Shown: in pieces, positions 15,842-23,925 of the stretch
Layout: the number at the start of each line of letters is the position of its first letter
Numbering within the stretch: position 1 is the first letter of the stretch
NCBI RefSeq assembly: GCF_036985595.1
Contig: NZ_BTPU01000034.1
Coordinates: 1 to 32,739 of the forward strand
Direction of reading: 5' to 3'
DNA from: Vallitalea maricola
GTDB lineage: Bacteria; Bacillota; Clostridia; Lachnospirales; Vallitaleaceae
DNA: 32,739 nucleotides
Made by a program: the position numbers and the translations under genes
Notes under the pieces: generated by a model
The model's input: only the letters and a program-made list of their open reading frames with translations
What the model was told of the DNA's origin: nothing
The model's database searches: none

Positions 15842-17338
15842 ATGGTAGTTGGAATAATAAGCTTTATTATACTTATAGGGTTATTTGCAGTTTTTTTCCT
15901 AACTAAAAATATGTATAAAGAAGAGATGGATTGTATTGATAAGAAGGAATATAAACTAAAGGAATTAATTCCTACATCTCTATTCATATTAGATAAAGCC
16001 ATTGGTAAAAAAATGAAAGCTGGTAAAAACGTTAGAGATAATATATATCTAATCTATGGTAAAAGGGAATATGATTTTCGACTTAGAATGCATCAAGGAG
16101 AAAAAATATCTCTTGCAATAATGTCCCTCATTGGAGTTTTATTCATAACATTGATTATGAGTTTTCAGGGTAATGATAGCATCAGCCTTATGAATAATAC
16201 CATAAAAAAACCTTCATTAGGTAAGGGAAATGTATCCTATGATTTACAAGCACAGATAGAGATTGATGGGGAAAAAGATGTTAAGGATATAACAGTATTA
16301 GTTCCAGAGGAAAATCCAGATAAAGAAAAAGCAAGAAATATATTAAAAGAAACCGCTGATGAACTGCCTAATTACATACTAGGAGATAACCTCAATCTAA
16401 AAGTCATAGATAAGAAATTGAATCTAGTCAAGTGGTTTCCTGGTAAAAATATCAAGATTGCGTGGACTATTGATTGTCCATATATAGAAAAGAATGGTGA
16501 GCTAGATTATAGCAATATTACAGTCAGGGGTAATGAAACCAATATTACTGCAAAACTAACATATGCAGGGGAAAGCATTGACAAGATAATAGATTTAAAA
16601 GTATATCCAAAGACACTGACAAAAGAGGAAAAGCTAGAATTGATTGAAAAAGCCATAAAAGAAGAGTTGTCAACTGATAATCTACTGAATAGATCTGATG
16701 ATGAAGTGATTTTACCTATCACCATAGAAGGGCATATGGGAAAAATAAGCTGGTTATTAAAATCAGATGGCAATGATAGTCTGAAGTTCTTAATATTTGG
16801 TTTGATAGTAATTATTCTATTAGTGTTATTAAAGGATTATGAAGTCAAGAAAAAAGTTGAAGATAGAAATTCAGAAATTAGAAAATGTTTTCCGGAGTTT
16901 GTAATAAAATTAACTCTCTTGTTGAATGCAGGAATGACTTTAAGTCGTTCTTGGAACAAGATATCCAAAGATTACTACGATGATATTACAACATCTAGAG
17001 CTGGTAAGCTATTTTTGTATGAAGAGATGTTGGAAACTCTTCAAGAAATTAATAATGGACTATCAGAGGTAAAAGCTTATGAGGATTTTGGTAAAAGATG
17101 CAAGATACCAGAAATGATGAGATTCACTACAGTTATTGTCCAAAATATAAGAAAAGGTAATGATACATTAGTAATGGCACTTCAAAATCAAGCAAATGAG
17201 GCATGGGATGTAAGAAAAAATATAGCTAAAAAAGCTGGTGAAAAAGCTAGTTCCAAGCTTCTTATTCCTATGGGGATTATGTTCATCATCATTATTATTA
17301 TTGTAATGATGCCAGCGTTCATGTCTCTTGGAGTGTAA
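15842..17338 (+). CDS. TadC-like platform protein with Ig-like extracytoplasmic insertion
   Basis: A 498-residue protein, far longer than a standard TadC (about 300). Membrane segment 1 is at about residues 2-20, segment 2 at 88-107, then a polar domain of about 200 residues (111-313), segment 3 at about 314-331, a T2SSF domain (about 345-470, FPEFVIKLTLLLNAGMTL) and a C-terminal segment (about 477-496). The inserted region contains KIAWTIDCPYIEKNGEL, then NITAKLTYAG and DLKVYPKTLTKEEKLELIEKA, and later LPITIEGHMGKISWLL. This is the pattern I know from atypical bacterial Ig-like (aBig-type) repeats: one full unit and the start of a second. By the predicted topology it faces outside the membrane. 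Confidence 0.88.
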   Translation: MVVGIISFIILIGLFAVFFLTKNMYKEEMDCIDKKEYKLKELIPTSLFILDKAIGKKMKAGKNVRDNIYLIYGKREYDFRLRMHQGEKISLAIMSLIGVLFITLIMSFQGNDSISLMNNTIKKPSLGKGNVSYDLQAQIEIDGEKDVKDITVLVPEENPDKEKARNILKETADELPNYILGDNLNLKVIDKKLNLVKWFPGKNIKIAWTIDCPYIEKNGELDYSNITVRGNETNITAKLTYAGESIDKIIDLKVYPKTLTKEEKLELIEKAIKEELSTDNLLNRSDDEVILPITIEGHMGKISWLLKSDGNDSLKFLIFGLIVIILLVLLKDYEVKKKVEDRNSEIRKCFPEFVIKLTLLLNAGMTLSRSWNKISKDYYDDITTSRAGKLFLYEEMLETLQEINNGLSEVKAYEDFGKRCKIPEMMRFTTVIVQNIRKGNDTLVMALQNQANEAWDVRKNIAKKAGEKASSKLLIPMGIMFIIIIIIVMMPAFMSLGV

Positions 17339-17384
17339 ATTACTATAGAAAAATATATAAATAAAATATTAGGAGGATAAATCT

Positions 17385-17570
17385 ATGTTAGATACTTTAA
17401 AAAGATTTTGGAAAGAAGAAGATGGTATGGGAGTTGTTGAGATAGCGCTTATTATTATAGTATTAGTAGGTTTAGCAGTTATATTTAAAGATAAAATAAC
17501 TGAGTTGGTAGAAAATATTCTTGAAAAGATAACCGGGGATGCTAAAGGAGTATATGATCCAGAGTCATAA
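17385..17570 (+). CDS. Flp-type (type IVb) pilin
   Basis: A 61-residue prepilin and the only pilin-like gene in the operon. A short basic/acidic leader ends KEEDG, followed by MGVVEIALIIIVLVGLAVIF. Cleavage after G14 would place glutamate at position +5, the hallmark of type IV pilins. The mature protein of about 47 residues is one hydrophobic helix with a short polar tail. An excellent ribosome binding site (aggagg) precedes ATG 17385, consistent with high expression. Its likely processing enzyme is the peptidase at 12158. Confidence 0.93.
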   Translation: MLDTLKRFWKEEDGMGVVEIALIIIVLVGLAVIFKDKITELVENILEKITGDAKGVYDPES

Positions 17571-17605
17571 TCTTGAATTTTACACATGATGAAAGGATGT
17601 AATTG

Positions 17606-19216
17606 ATGAATACTAATATTACATATGAAAGAGACGCTATAAACAGTTATCTGGTAATAAAAGCAGATGATGATATACATGTAGAAGATTATGAAGTTGA
17701 GATGTTGGAGAGGAATTCTATTGATTCCTTTCTGGACCTTAACATTAGAACACTTAACACTGAAAAAAAGCTGTACTACAATATTACATCTAAGCAAAAA
17801 TTAACAGAAGTACTAGAAAGGAAAAAGTTGACTTCTAGTGATTTGAACAATTTTTTTGCTAATCTAATAGGAATTATCAAAGACTGTGAAAAATATTATC
17901 TGAATTCTAATAAAATATTATTACAGCCGGATATGATTTATATTAATCCCAATGGTTTTTTACCTTGTTATGTATATACACCTTTTGATAACTGCCATAG
18001 GGATATTCTTGATGACACAAAAAATATTATTGAATTCTTTTTTGATAAAGTTAGTCAAGAGGATGTAAAGGCAGTAATGATGATTCATAGATTAATAACA
18101 GCATGTAAGCAACATGATTTCAATATAAATACTATAGAAAATATAATTAATAGTTTAACCAGCCCCCAAGTACAGTCTGATAATAAGATCCAAATGGAGC
18201 AAGATGATAAGAATAATAATAGTGAAAATAAATCTAATGATGAAGATAACTTCATTATTTCCAAGCTGATTGAACAGAATAAGCAAAGAGAAAAAGTAGA
18301 AGAATCAAAGAGTCATAAATCAGAAAATATTAAAGTCCCAGATAATAAAAAAGTTGAAATAACCACTAAAAATAAGAATATTAAGAGTGAAATTAAGCCA
18401 AACCAAAATAAAAAGATTCTTAATCAGAAATCAGCTACACATAAAAAAAGTTATATAAAATTTATAATTATAGCTTGTATTCAGATTTTGACAGTATTAA
18501 TATTCTTGAGTATGTTAAAGTCCAAGATATTACATTCTGATGTAACTGGTGAAATAGAAATGGCTTCATTATTAGCATGCATTGGTATGTTACTTGCTGT
18601 AAATCTTTACAGTTCAAAAAAGACATATGACTATATGAAGAATAAAGAAGTGAAGAATAATTCTATAAACATGAATAAGAAAAAAATCTATAATGAACCA
18701 TCTGTCAATTCTTTTAATGTTGAATATAAGAATAGAGCTAAGCTTTTTGAAGAGCCTGTTCTTATAGAGGAGAAATCAAAAAGGGAAATTGATAATGCCA
18801 CAGAAGAAAAATCTAATAATGTTAGACAGAAGACGGTTACAAAACCTGAAAGTATTAATTATTCTACTGAAGATACTATATTATTAGAGGATTACAAACA
18901 AAAACTGAATATTGAGGCTGAACCATATCTATTAAGTAAAGATGGAGATATAGTTAATAAAGTAATCATATCTAATAATCCTTTTATAATTGGAAAGTTA
19001 GATAGTCAAGTAGATTATATAATTGAGAATAGCTCAGTCAGTAGAATTCATTGTAAGATTATTAAAGAGGATGGACAATATTATATAATTGACCTAAATT
19101 CTAAGAATGGTACATATTTAGACGAAGAAAGACTGATTAGCAATAAGAGATACCAATTACATGATGGAACTGACGTTGCAATTTCCAATTGCGAATATAC
19201 TTTTGAAATCAATTAA
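17606..19216 (+). CDS. DUF6382 and FHA domain membrane protein of the Tad locus
   Basis: A 536-residue protein. The N-terminal ~170 residues (ITYERDAINSYLVIKADD onward, with ILLQPDMIYIN) fit DUF6382, a cytoplasmic domain found with FHA domains in Firmicutes. A low-complexity Asn/Lys/Glu linker follows, then two membrane segments (about 284-303 and 319-335), a second linker, and an FHA domain (about 442-535) with GKLDSQVDY, SVSRIHCKI and LNSKNGTYLD, which keeps the Ser, Arg, His and Asn-Gly positions that bind phosphothreonine. STEDTILLED just before the FHA resembles a kinase target site; this is an inference. I start at ATG 17606, one codon after a TTG, at proper spacing from aaagga. The next gene is a PP2C phosphatase. 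Confidence 0.85.
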   Translation: MNTNITYERDAINSYLVIKADDDIHVEDYEVEMLERNSIDSFLDLNIRTLNTEKKLYYNITSKQKLTEVLERKKLTSSDLNNFFANLIGIIKDCEKYYLNSNKILLQPDMIYINPNGFLPCYVYTPFDNCHRDILDDTKNIIEFFFDKVSQEDVKAVMMIHRLITACKQHDFNINTIENIINSLTSPQVQSDNKIQMEQDDKNNNSENKSNDEDNFIISKLIEQNKQREKVEESKSHKSENIKVPDNKKVEITTKNKNIKSEIKPNQNKKILNQKSATHKKSYIKFIIIACIQILTVLIFLSMLKSKILHSDVTGEIEMASLLACIGMLLAVNLYSSKKTYDYMKNKEVKNNSINMNKKKIYNEPSVNSFNVEYKNRAKLFEEPVLIEEKSKREIDNATEEKSNNVRQKTVTKPESINYSTEDTILLEDYKQKLNIEAEPYLLSKDGDIVNKVIISNNPFIIGKLDSQVDYIIENSSVSRIHCKIIKEDGQYYIIDLNSKNGTYLDEERLISNKRYQLHDGTDVAISNCEYTFEIN

Positions 19217-19269
19217 TTTAATAAAAAGAATTATAGTCACAACGGTTTTCTAGGGAAGGATTAATAAAA

Positions 19270-20064
19270 TTGACTAATAAGAAATTTCAATATGGGGTAA
19301 TAAGCGAATGCGGATTAGTTAAAGAAGTAAACCAAGATAGGATTTTAATTAAGATAGGACAAATCAATTCTATGGAATTCGGGTTGTTTGTTATTGCTGA
19401 TGGTATGGGAGGGCATTCATTGGGAGAGGTTGCCAGTACTATTGCAATTTGTGAACTTACTAATTGGTGGGATAATGATTTGGAGAAAATCATGATAGAA
19501 TCCAATAATATTTTTCTTGCAGTCAAAATTAGTTTGTTGAATTGTTTTACAAATATCAACAGGACAATATACGATTCTAAGGATAAAGATAAAAAAATGG
19601 GGACAACTTTAACAGTTTTGTTCGTGTATGGGGATAAGTATGTAATTACCCATATTGGAGATAGTAGAATATATAAAAAAGACACTAATTCATTAGAACA
19701 AATTTCCAAAGATCACTCCCTTGTTGCAGCAAAATTAAGACAAGGAAAGCTATCGGGAGATAGTTTGTATTTTAATACTAATAAAAATATATTAACCCAA
19801 TGTATTGGTTTGAAAAAGCATATTAACCCATTTACTAAGATTGGTTATACAGATAGAATGAGTATGTTCATGTTATGCAGTGATGGAGTTTATAATTTTA
19901 TATCAAAAGAAGTAATGGATGAATTAGTTATTGAACAACTAAAAAACAATGTAGGCTTACAATCGATTGTCAACGATATATATGATGTTGTTTTGAAGAA
20001 TGGAGCAGGAGATAATGCATCTATAATTCTTGTAAATTATAAAAAGTATTTTTGGAGGAAATGA
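19270..20064 (+). CDS. PP2C-family Ser/Thr protein phosphatase (PrpC/Stp type)
   Basis: A 264-residue soluble metal-dependent phosphatase that removes phosphate from Ser/Thr. All main PP2C motifs are visible: VNQDR (D23), IADGMGGH (D44), GTTLTVL (111-117), HIGDSRIY, KDHSLV, CSDGVYNFI (D205) and GAGDNASIILV (D248). No membrane segment is seen. TTG 19270 follows gggaagga at suitable distance. It lies between the FHA protein and an unknown membrane-anchored protein, so its substrate is likely a Tad component or the FHA protein itself. No Ser/Thr kinase is encoded in this window; a PrkC-like kinase elsewhere would be needed. Confidence 0.93.
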   Translation: MTNKKFQYGVISECGLVKEVNQDRILIKIGQINSMEFGLFVIADGMGGHSLGEVASTIAICELTNWWDNDLEKIMIESNNIFLAVKISLLNCFTNINRTIYDSKDKDKKMGTTLTVLFVYGDKYVITHIGDSRIYKKDTNSLEQISKDHSLVAAKLRQGKLSGDSLYFNTNKNILTQCIGLKKHINPFTKIGYTDRMSMFMLCSDGVYNFISKEVMDELVIEQLKNNVGLQSIVNDIYDVVLKNGAGDNASIILVNYKKYFWRK

Positions 20065-20065
20065 T

Positions 20066-20917
20066 ATGAAAGTTGATTTTAAAAGGATACCACTAATTGT
20101 TATTGGTGGTATATTTATTTTCCTAATAATTATTGTGAATGTTTCAGTAAGTGATATGGGTAAATCATCTGTACAGAAATTATGTGACGGTATAGATAAA
20201 TTAGCTAATGACGATTATAAAATAATTGGAGAAATAAGTATTCAAAATAAAGAAGATGATACAATCACAGATGATATTTCTTTTTTTTATGATGGTGTAA
20301 TCAGAAACTCTAATAGTAGAATTAAATTGAGTATTGGTGTAAAAGAAAGTAACCTTGGAATAGAAAAAGAGTTAGGAGAAATCTATAAAATAGATAGTAG
20401 AATAGTTATTGCTCCATTAGTAGAAAAGAACTGCTATTATTTTAACTTGCCCAGTGAAGAGGTGGAAAATAAATTAGATAGGAATAAGTTTGAACAAATA
20501 CTGGATTATGTACATAATAGTATTGCTAATGAAGGGAAAAAACCAATAACAATCAATAGCCTATGTAAAAAGGTAATGACTACCAAAATAAGCATCAATA
20601 TAACTAGCAAAGATATTAATGAGATTATAATTAATAAAAAAGAATATAAAAATATAAATAAAAAATTATTAGATACATTAACAAATGAAGAATACACTAT
20701 TAATATTAATGCATATATAGATAACAAAAACTATGTAAAGAAAATAGAATTAATTATAGAAAACAATGATTTTAAGTTTTTATCAGTTAATTGCATTGAA
20801 GATTATAATAAAGTTGATGAGATATTTTTAGAAGATGTATCAGATAATGGATTAAATATTGAAGATATAGAGGAAAAGGACATATTAAGGGTAATATCTA
20901 AAATGTTTAATATGTAG
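20066..20917 (+). CDS. Unknown membrane-anchored protein at end of Tad operon
   Basis: Not recognised. It has 283 residues, starting with a basic stretch and one hydrophobic segment (about residues 8-28, IPLIVIGGIFIFLIIIVNV), then a polar, beta-rich region likely outside the membrane. There is no lipobox cysteine. The strand pattern (DDYKIIGEISIQ, ISFFYDGVIRNSNSRI, and a C-terminal INAYIDNKNYVKKIELIIEN) looks like a single extracellular beta-rich domain of the kind seen in LolA/LppX-like proteins, but I cannot assign a family. The ATG lies one base after the phosphatase stop, so the two are cotranscribed. It may be a minor pilus or envelope component. Confidence 0.7.
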   Translation: MKVDFKRIPLIVIGGIFIFLIIIVNVSVSDMGKSSVQKLCDGIDKLANDDYKIIGEISIQNKEDDTITDDISFFYDGVIRNSNSRIKLSIGVKESNLGIEKELGEIYKIDSRIVIAPLVEKNCYYFNLPSEEVENKLDRNKFEQILDYVHNSIANEGKKPITINSLCKKVMTTKISINITSKDINEIIINKKEYKNINKKLLDTLTNEEYTININAYIDNKNYVKKIELIIENNDFKFLSVNCIEDYNKVDEIFLEDVSDNGLNIEDIEEKDILRVISKMFNM

Positions 20918-21034
20918 GCTTTATCAGGAACTAAACAAAGGGATTAATCAATGATTATATAAATCAATTAGCGTAATTAATAATTTCATGACAATTTCAT
21001 GATGGTATATTTATCCTAAAAAATCTTATATTTA

Positions 21035-21063
21035 TTGAAATTATTAGGTTTATACTATATAAT
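21035..21063 (+). promoter_or_regulatory. Sigma-A promoter before the 21108 gene
   Basis: TTGAAA (21035-21040), a 17-base spacer and a perfect TATAAT (21058-21063). It starts a new transcription unit after the Tad operon. Upstream, the 10-base unit aatttcatga occurs twice at an 11-base period (20982-20991 and 20993-21002) and may be a regulator site. Confidence 0.65.
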
Positions 21064-21107
21064 TTAAAGAGATTCATTAAATGATTGGAGAGGGGGCTAA
21101 TATCATA

Positions 21108-21734
21108 ATGAATATCGAAAAGATGGAAAACTATCTAAAGAAAATTAGATCGGTTCAAGGTTGTAAAGTAGTTATTGACGAGAATGAAAACATCGAAGAG
21201 ATTCATATAGTATCTGATTTAAGAAGGAATCCTAAACAAATCTTAAGAGACATAGAAGCAATTCTTATATCTGAGTTTGACATATCCATTGATTATAAAA
21301 AAGTAAGTATTGCCCAGATAAAAAGCGATACAGTACAACAAGAGTCAGATCCAAGACTAAAGATTAAGAGTATAGAATATAATAACAATGGTTCGAACGT
21401 TGAAGTGAGAGTAGTATTAGAAAAGTGTGGACAAGCATATGAAAGTAGTATGTCTGGTATAAATACATCAAGTAACATTAATAGAATACTTGGTAATACA
21501 GTTTTAAGAGCAGTTGAGAAATTCTGTCAGGTAGAAGATGTATTTGTATTTGAAGATGCCAGGAGAGTAAATCTATCTAACGTAGAAGTTATGGTTGTTA
21601 GTATCTCATCCCAGTTAAAAGGAAGAGAAGAAATCTATACAGGTTCAGCAAAGATTGGTAATGATGCCAAAGAAGCTCTTGCAAGAGCTACTATGGATTC
21701 TATAAATAGGCACATTTTACAGCTGACACTTTAG
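21108..21734 (+). CDS. Conserved-looking unknown protein (208 aa)
   Basis: Not recognised as a named family. It is soluble, alpha/beta, without a signal or membrane segment. The N-terminal part (VQGCKVVIDENENIEEIHIVS, ILRDIEAILISEFDISIDYKKVS) looks like a small ACT-like or similar beta-alpha-beta fold. The C-terminal part (SIEYNNNGSNVEVRVVL, ILGNTVLRAVEKF, VMVVSISSQ, GSAKIGNDAKEALARATMDSINRHI) looks like a second such domain. I choose ATG 21108 because gagaggggg lies upstream and the promoter TATAAT ends at 21063; the frame also has an ATG at 21081, only about 11 bases from the predicted transcript start. It precedes the small peptide and the HD-GYP gene on the same strand. Confidence 0.72.
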   Translation: MNIEKMENYLKKIRSVQGCKVVIDENENIEEIHIVSDLRRNPKQILRDIEAILISEFDISIDYKKVSIAQIKSDTVQQESDPRLKIKSIEYNNNGSNVEVRVVLEKCGQAYESSMSGINTSSNINRILGNTVLRAVEKFCQVEDVFVFEDARRVNLSNVEVMVVSISSQLKGREEIYTGSAKIGNDAKEALARATMDSINRHILQLTL

Positions 21735-21738
21735 TTAT

Positions 21739-21964
21739 AAGAGGTCGACTAATCTAAAATTATTATAGTTTTTTCAGTATATAGAGATTAGCGGAGTGGA
21801 ATATAGCCTGCTACTATAGCGGATTAGCAGAGATGAAAAATAAGGAGGCTATATTCAATGAAAAAAATTATTGTAGCTTTAGTTAGCTTATTATCATTAG
21901 TTTTATCAGCAGGTGCTTGGATTAGCGTTTGGTAGAATATATATGATTGGTTAGTCGACTTTTT
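21739..21964 (+). ncRNA. Structured element with long-range closing stem around a small peptide gene
   Basis: A 16-pair stem (21739-21754 with 21949-21964; 13 Watson-Crick and 3 G-T pairs by hand) closes a domain of about 226 bases and runs into a T-run on its right side. Inside, an 11-bp perfect stem (21799-21809 with 21846-21856) covers part of the ribosome binding site (aaggagg, 21842-21848) of the peptide gene, and a smaller stem (21809-21813 with 21825-21829) can stack within its loop. The heptamer gattagc occurs three times (21786, 21822 and 21920). It matches no RNA class I know. It may be a regulatory RNA or leader for the peptide and the HD-GYP gene. Confidence 0.5.
21858..21935 (+). 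CDS. Small hydrophobic peptide (25 aa) with strong RBS
   Basis: A 25-codon reading frame: Met-Lys-Lys, about 18 mostly hydrophobic residues (IIVALVSLLSLVLSAGA), ending AWISVW. It has two tryptophans and no cysteine. An ideal ribosome binding site (aaggagg at 21842-21848) sits nine bases before the ATG, and part of it pairs with an upstream 11-bp arm, so translation may be switched. It resembles a signal peptide without a mature protein, or small membrane toxins of type I systems such as Ibs or Fst; a secreted signalling peptide is another option. It lies 49 bases before the HD-GYP gene. No function can be assigned. Confidence 0.6.
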   Translation: MKKIIVALVSLLSLVLSAGAWISVW

Positions 21965-21984
21965 ATATATATGGGGGTATACGA

Positions 21985-23238
21985 ATGAAGAATAAAAAGG
22001 GTATGCTAATATATATTATTTTTATGAGTATGTTAGCTGTAACTGTTTTATATTTCCTTTATAATAAGTATGAAATAGGTCCAGCAGAAGATGTACTCTT
22101 TTGGGGACTATTGGCTACGGTAACTGAAACTTTTTTAATATCTTTTCCTTCTGGGGTAGCTGTTTCTGTCGGACTTGCAGTTACTGTAACGGCTATGATT
22201 ATATGTGGTCCGACTACTGGTGCAATAGTTGCTGGTATTGGATTCGTTTTTCGAATGCCTGTAATTGAAGGAGAGAGAAGACATATTTTTAATACACAGA
22301 TTTCAAGAACAATATTTAATATTTCTCAAGTAGTAGTTGTTATTGGTATTGCCGGGGAAATATTATATGGAGTACTTGGATATACAAAAGGAACTCTAAA
22401 TACTTTATCGGAATTAGTTCCAGTAGTACTTATAATAATATTAATATGTGAAATATTAAATTCATTCTTGGTAGCGATTATGATAAATCTTATGCATGGA
22501 AAAAATATATTAGAAACATTTATAAATAACTTAAAAGGTATTGTTCCAAGCTTATTGGGAATTGGTGCTCTAGGCATAATAATGGCTCTAGCTGATATGA
22601 GATACGGCAAAGGTGTAGTTGTTCTATTTTTCGCACCTTTACTAGTAGCAAGGTATTCGTTTAAATTATATTTTGAATCCCAATCTATGGCAATGGAAAC
22701 AATACATGCATTAAATGACGCTTTGGAAGTAAAAGATGCTTACACAGGAGGACATGCAACACGTGTTGGGGAGTATGCTGTCAAACTTGCAAAAGCATCA
22801 GGTATGAAGAAAAAAGAAGTTGAAATGATTCGAACAGCAGCACTTCTTCATGACATTGGAAAAATAGGAATACCTGATTTCATTCTTAATAAAAAAGGTA
22901 AACTAACAAAAGAAGAATATGATATTATAAAAGAACATCCTGTCATGGGTGCAAGAATACTTAGTAATGTAGACTCACTAAAAGAGATATCAAATATTAT
23001 CAGACATCATCATGAAAAATATGATGGAACAGGATATCCTGATTCCCTAAAAGGTTCTGATATTCCTATAGAATCAGCTATCTTAGCTATAGCTGACAGC
23101 TTTGACGCAATGACAACAGATAGACCATATAAAAGAGCTATGGCTTCTCTAGAAGCGCTAGATGAATTAAAAGGAAACAAAGGTACCCAGTTCAATCCTC
23201 TTTTGGTTGATGAATTTATTAAAGTTATGTATGAATAG
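21985..23238 (+). CDS. Membrane HD-GYP domain protein, probable c-di-GMP phosphodiesterase
   Basis: A 417-residue protein with a multi-helix membrane part (about residues 8-230, roughly seven or eight segments) and a C-terminal HD-GYP domain (about 233-417) that would hydrolyse c-di-GMP. Metal-site motifs are complete: GGHATR (H257), LLHDIGKIGIP (H289, D290), KEHPVMGA (H318), HHHEKYDGTGYP (341-352) and ADSFDAM (D371). There is no GGDEF domain. The membrane part is probably a sensor of unknown ligand. ATG 21985 follows gggggt. It lies downstream of a Tad pilus operon; c-di-GMP often controls pili, so a link is plausible but not shown. The DUF5317 gene follows eight bases later. Confidence 0.92.
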   Translation: MKNKKGMLIYIIFMSMLAVTVLYFLYNKYEIGPAEDVLFWGLLATVTETFLISFPSGVAVSVGLAVTVTAMIICGPTTGAIVAGIGFVFRMPVIEGERRHIFNTQISRTIFNISQVVVVIGIAGEILYGVLGYTKGTLNTLSELVPVVLIIILICEILNSFLVAIMINLMHGKNILETFINNLKGIVPSLLGIGALGIIMALADMRYGKGVVVLFFAPLLVARYSFKLYFESQSMAMETIHALNDALEVKDAYTGGHATRVGEYAVKLAKASGMKKKEVEMIRTAALLHDIGKIGIPDFILNKKGKLTKEEYDIIKEHPVMGARILSNVDSLKEISNIIRHHHEKYDGTGYPDSLKGSDIPIESAILAIADSFDAMTTDRPYKRAMASLEALDELKGNKGTQFNPLLVDEFIKVMYE

Positions 23239-23246
23239 GTGAGAAT

Positions 23247-23768
23247 ATGATACTCGAAGGCATTGTTTTATCTATTATAGTTGGATACATCAGAAAAGGA
23301 CGATTAATCAACTTTGAAAATATAGAAATCAAAGCATGGTATTTAATCATTGCATGTCAACTACTCCAAATAATAGCTATTCGACTAGGAAACATTATTA
23401 ATATCAACACAACTGCTTTCTACATAATGCATATATTATCATACATAATACTAATAATACCACTTGTAATAAACCATAGATTACTATCTATGAACCTATT
23501 ATCTATAGGTACAATCTTAAACTTAATTCCTATAGCATTAAATAACGGAAAAATGCCCGTATATCTACCACAAGGTGTTAATGCATCCTTTGATATGGGA
23601 CACGTACTAGCCACTAATACAACTAAAGCATACATACTATCCGACATAATTTCAATACTAAGACCATATCCCTTACCTAAAATCATTAGTATTGGCGATA
23701 TATTCATCCTAATAGGAATCTTTCTCCTAATCCAACACGGAATGCTTAAAACCAAAACCAAAGTATAA
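23247..23768 (+). CDS. DUF5317 membrane protein
   Basis: A 173-residue membrane protein with about five hydrophobic segments. The segment ALNNGKMPVYLP at about residues 93-104 and the following loop are the features by which I recognise the DUF5317 family, whose function is unknown. It starts eight bases after the HD-GYP stop, so both are probably made from one message, and in clostridia I associate such proteins with HD-GYP genes (from memory, not checked). Confidence 0.8.
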   Translation: MILEGIVLSIIVGYIRKGRLINFENIEIKAWYLIIACQLLQIIAIRLGNIININTTAFYIMHILSYIILIIPLVINHRLLSMNLLSIGTILNLIPIALNNGKMPVYLPQGVNASFDMGHVLATNTTKAYILSDIISILRPYPLPKIISIGDIFILIGIFLLIQHGMLKTKTKV

Positions 23769-23796
23769 AATTCTTCTAGCCTTGTCATGATCTTAT

Positions 23797-23820
23797 CCAC
23801 CAATACAGAAGTGGTTTTTT
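23797..23820 (+). terminator. Weak Rho-independent terminator candidate
   Basis: CCAC (23797-23800) can pair with GTGG (23811-23814) over a 10-base loop, followed directly by six thymines. The stem is short, but position (after the DUF5317 gene) and the T-run fit. Confidence 0.4.
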
Positions 23821-23925
23821 AATGTACTCCAAATTAAAATAATTCTAAAATATTCACAATTTATATTTTTATACATTTTCATATTCTAATATACACATCT
23901 CCTCACAAACCAAACTACCCACAAA

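Noticed and set aside
20918..21034. Terminator after the Tad operon.
   Set aside because: I found only AT-rich sequence and a direct repeat; no stem with a T-run is visible.
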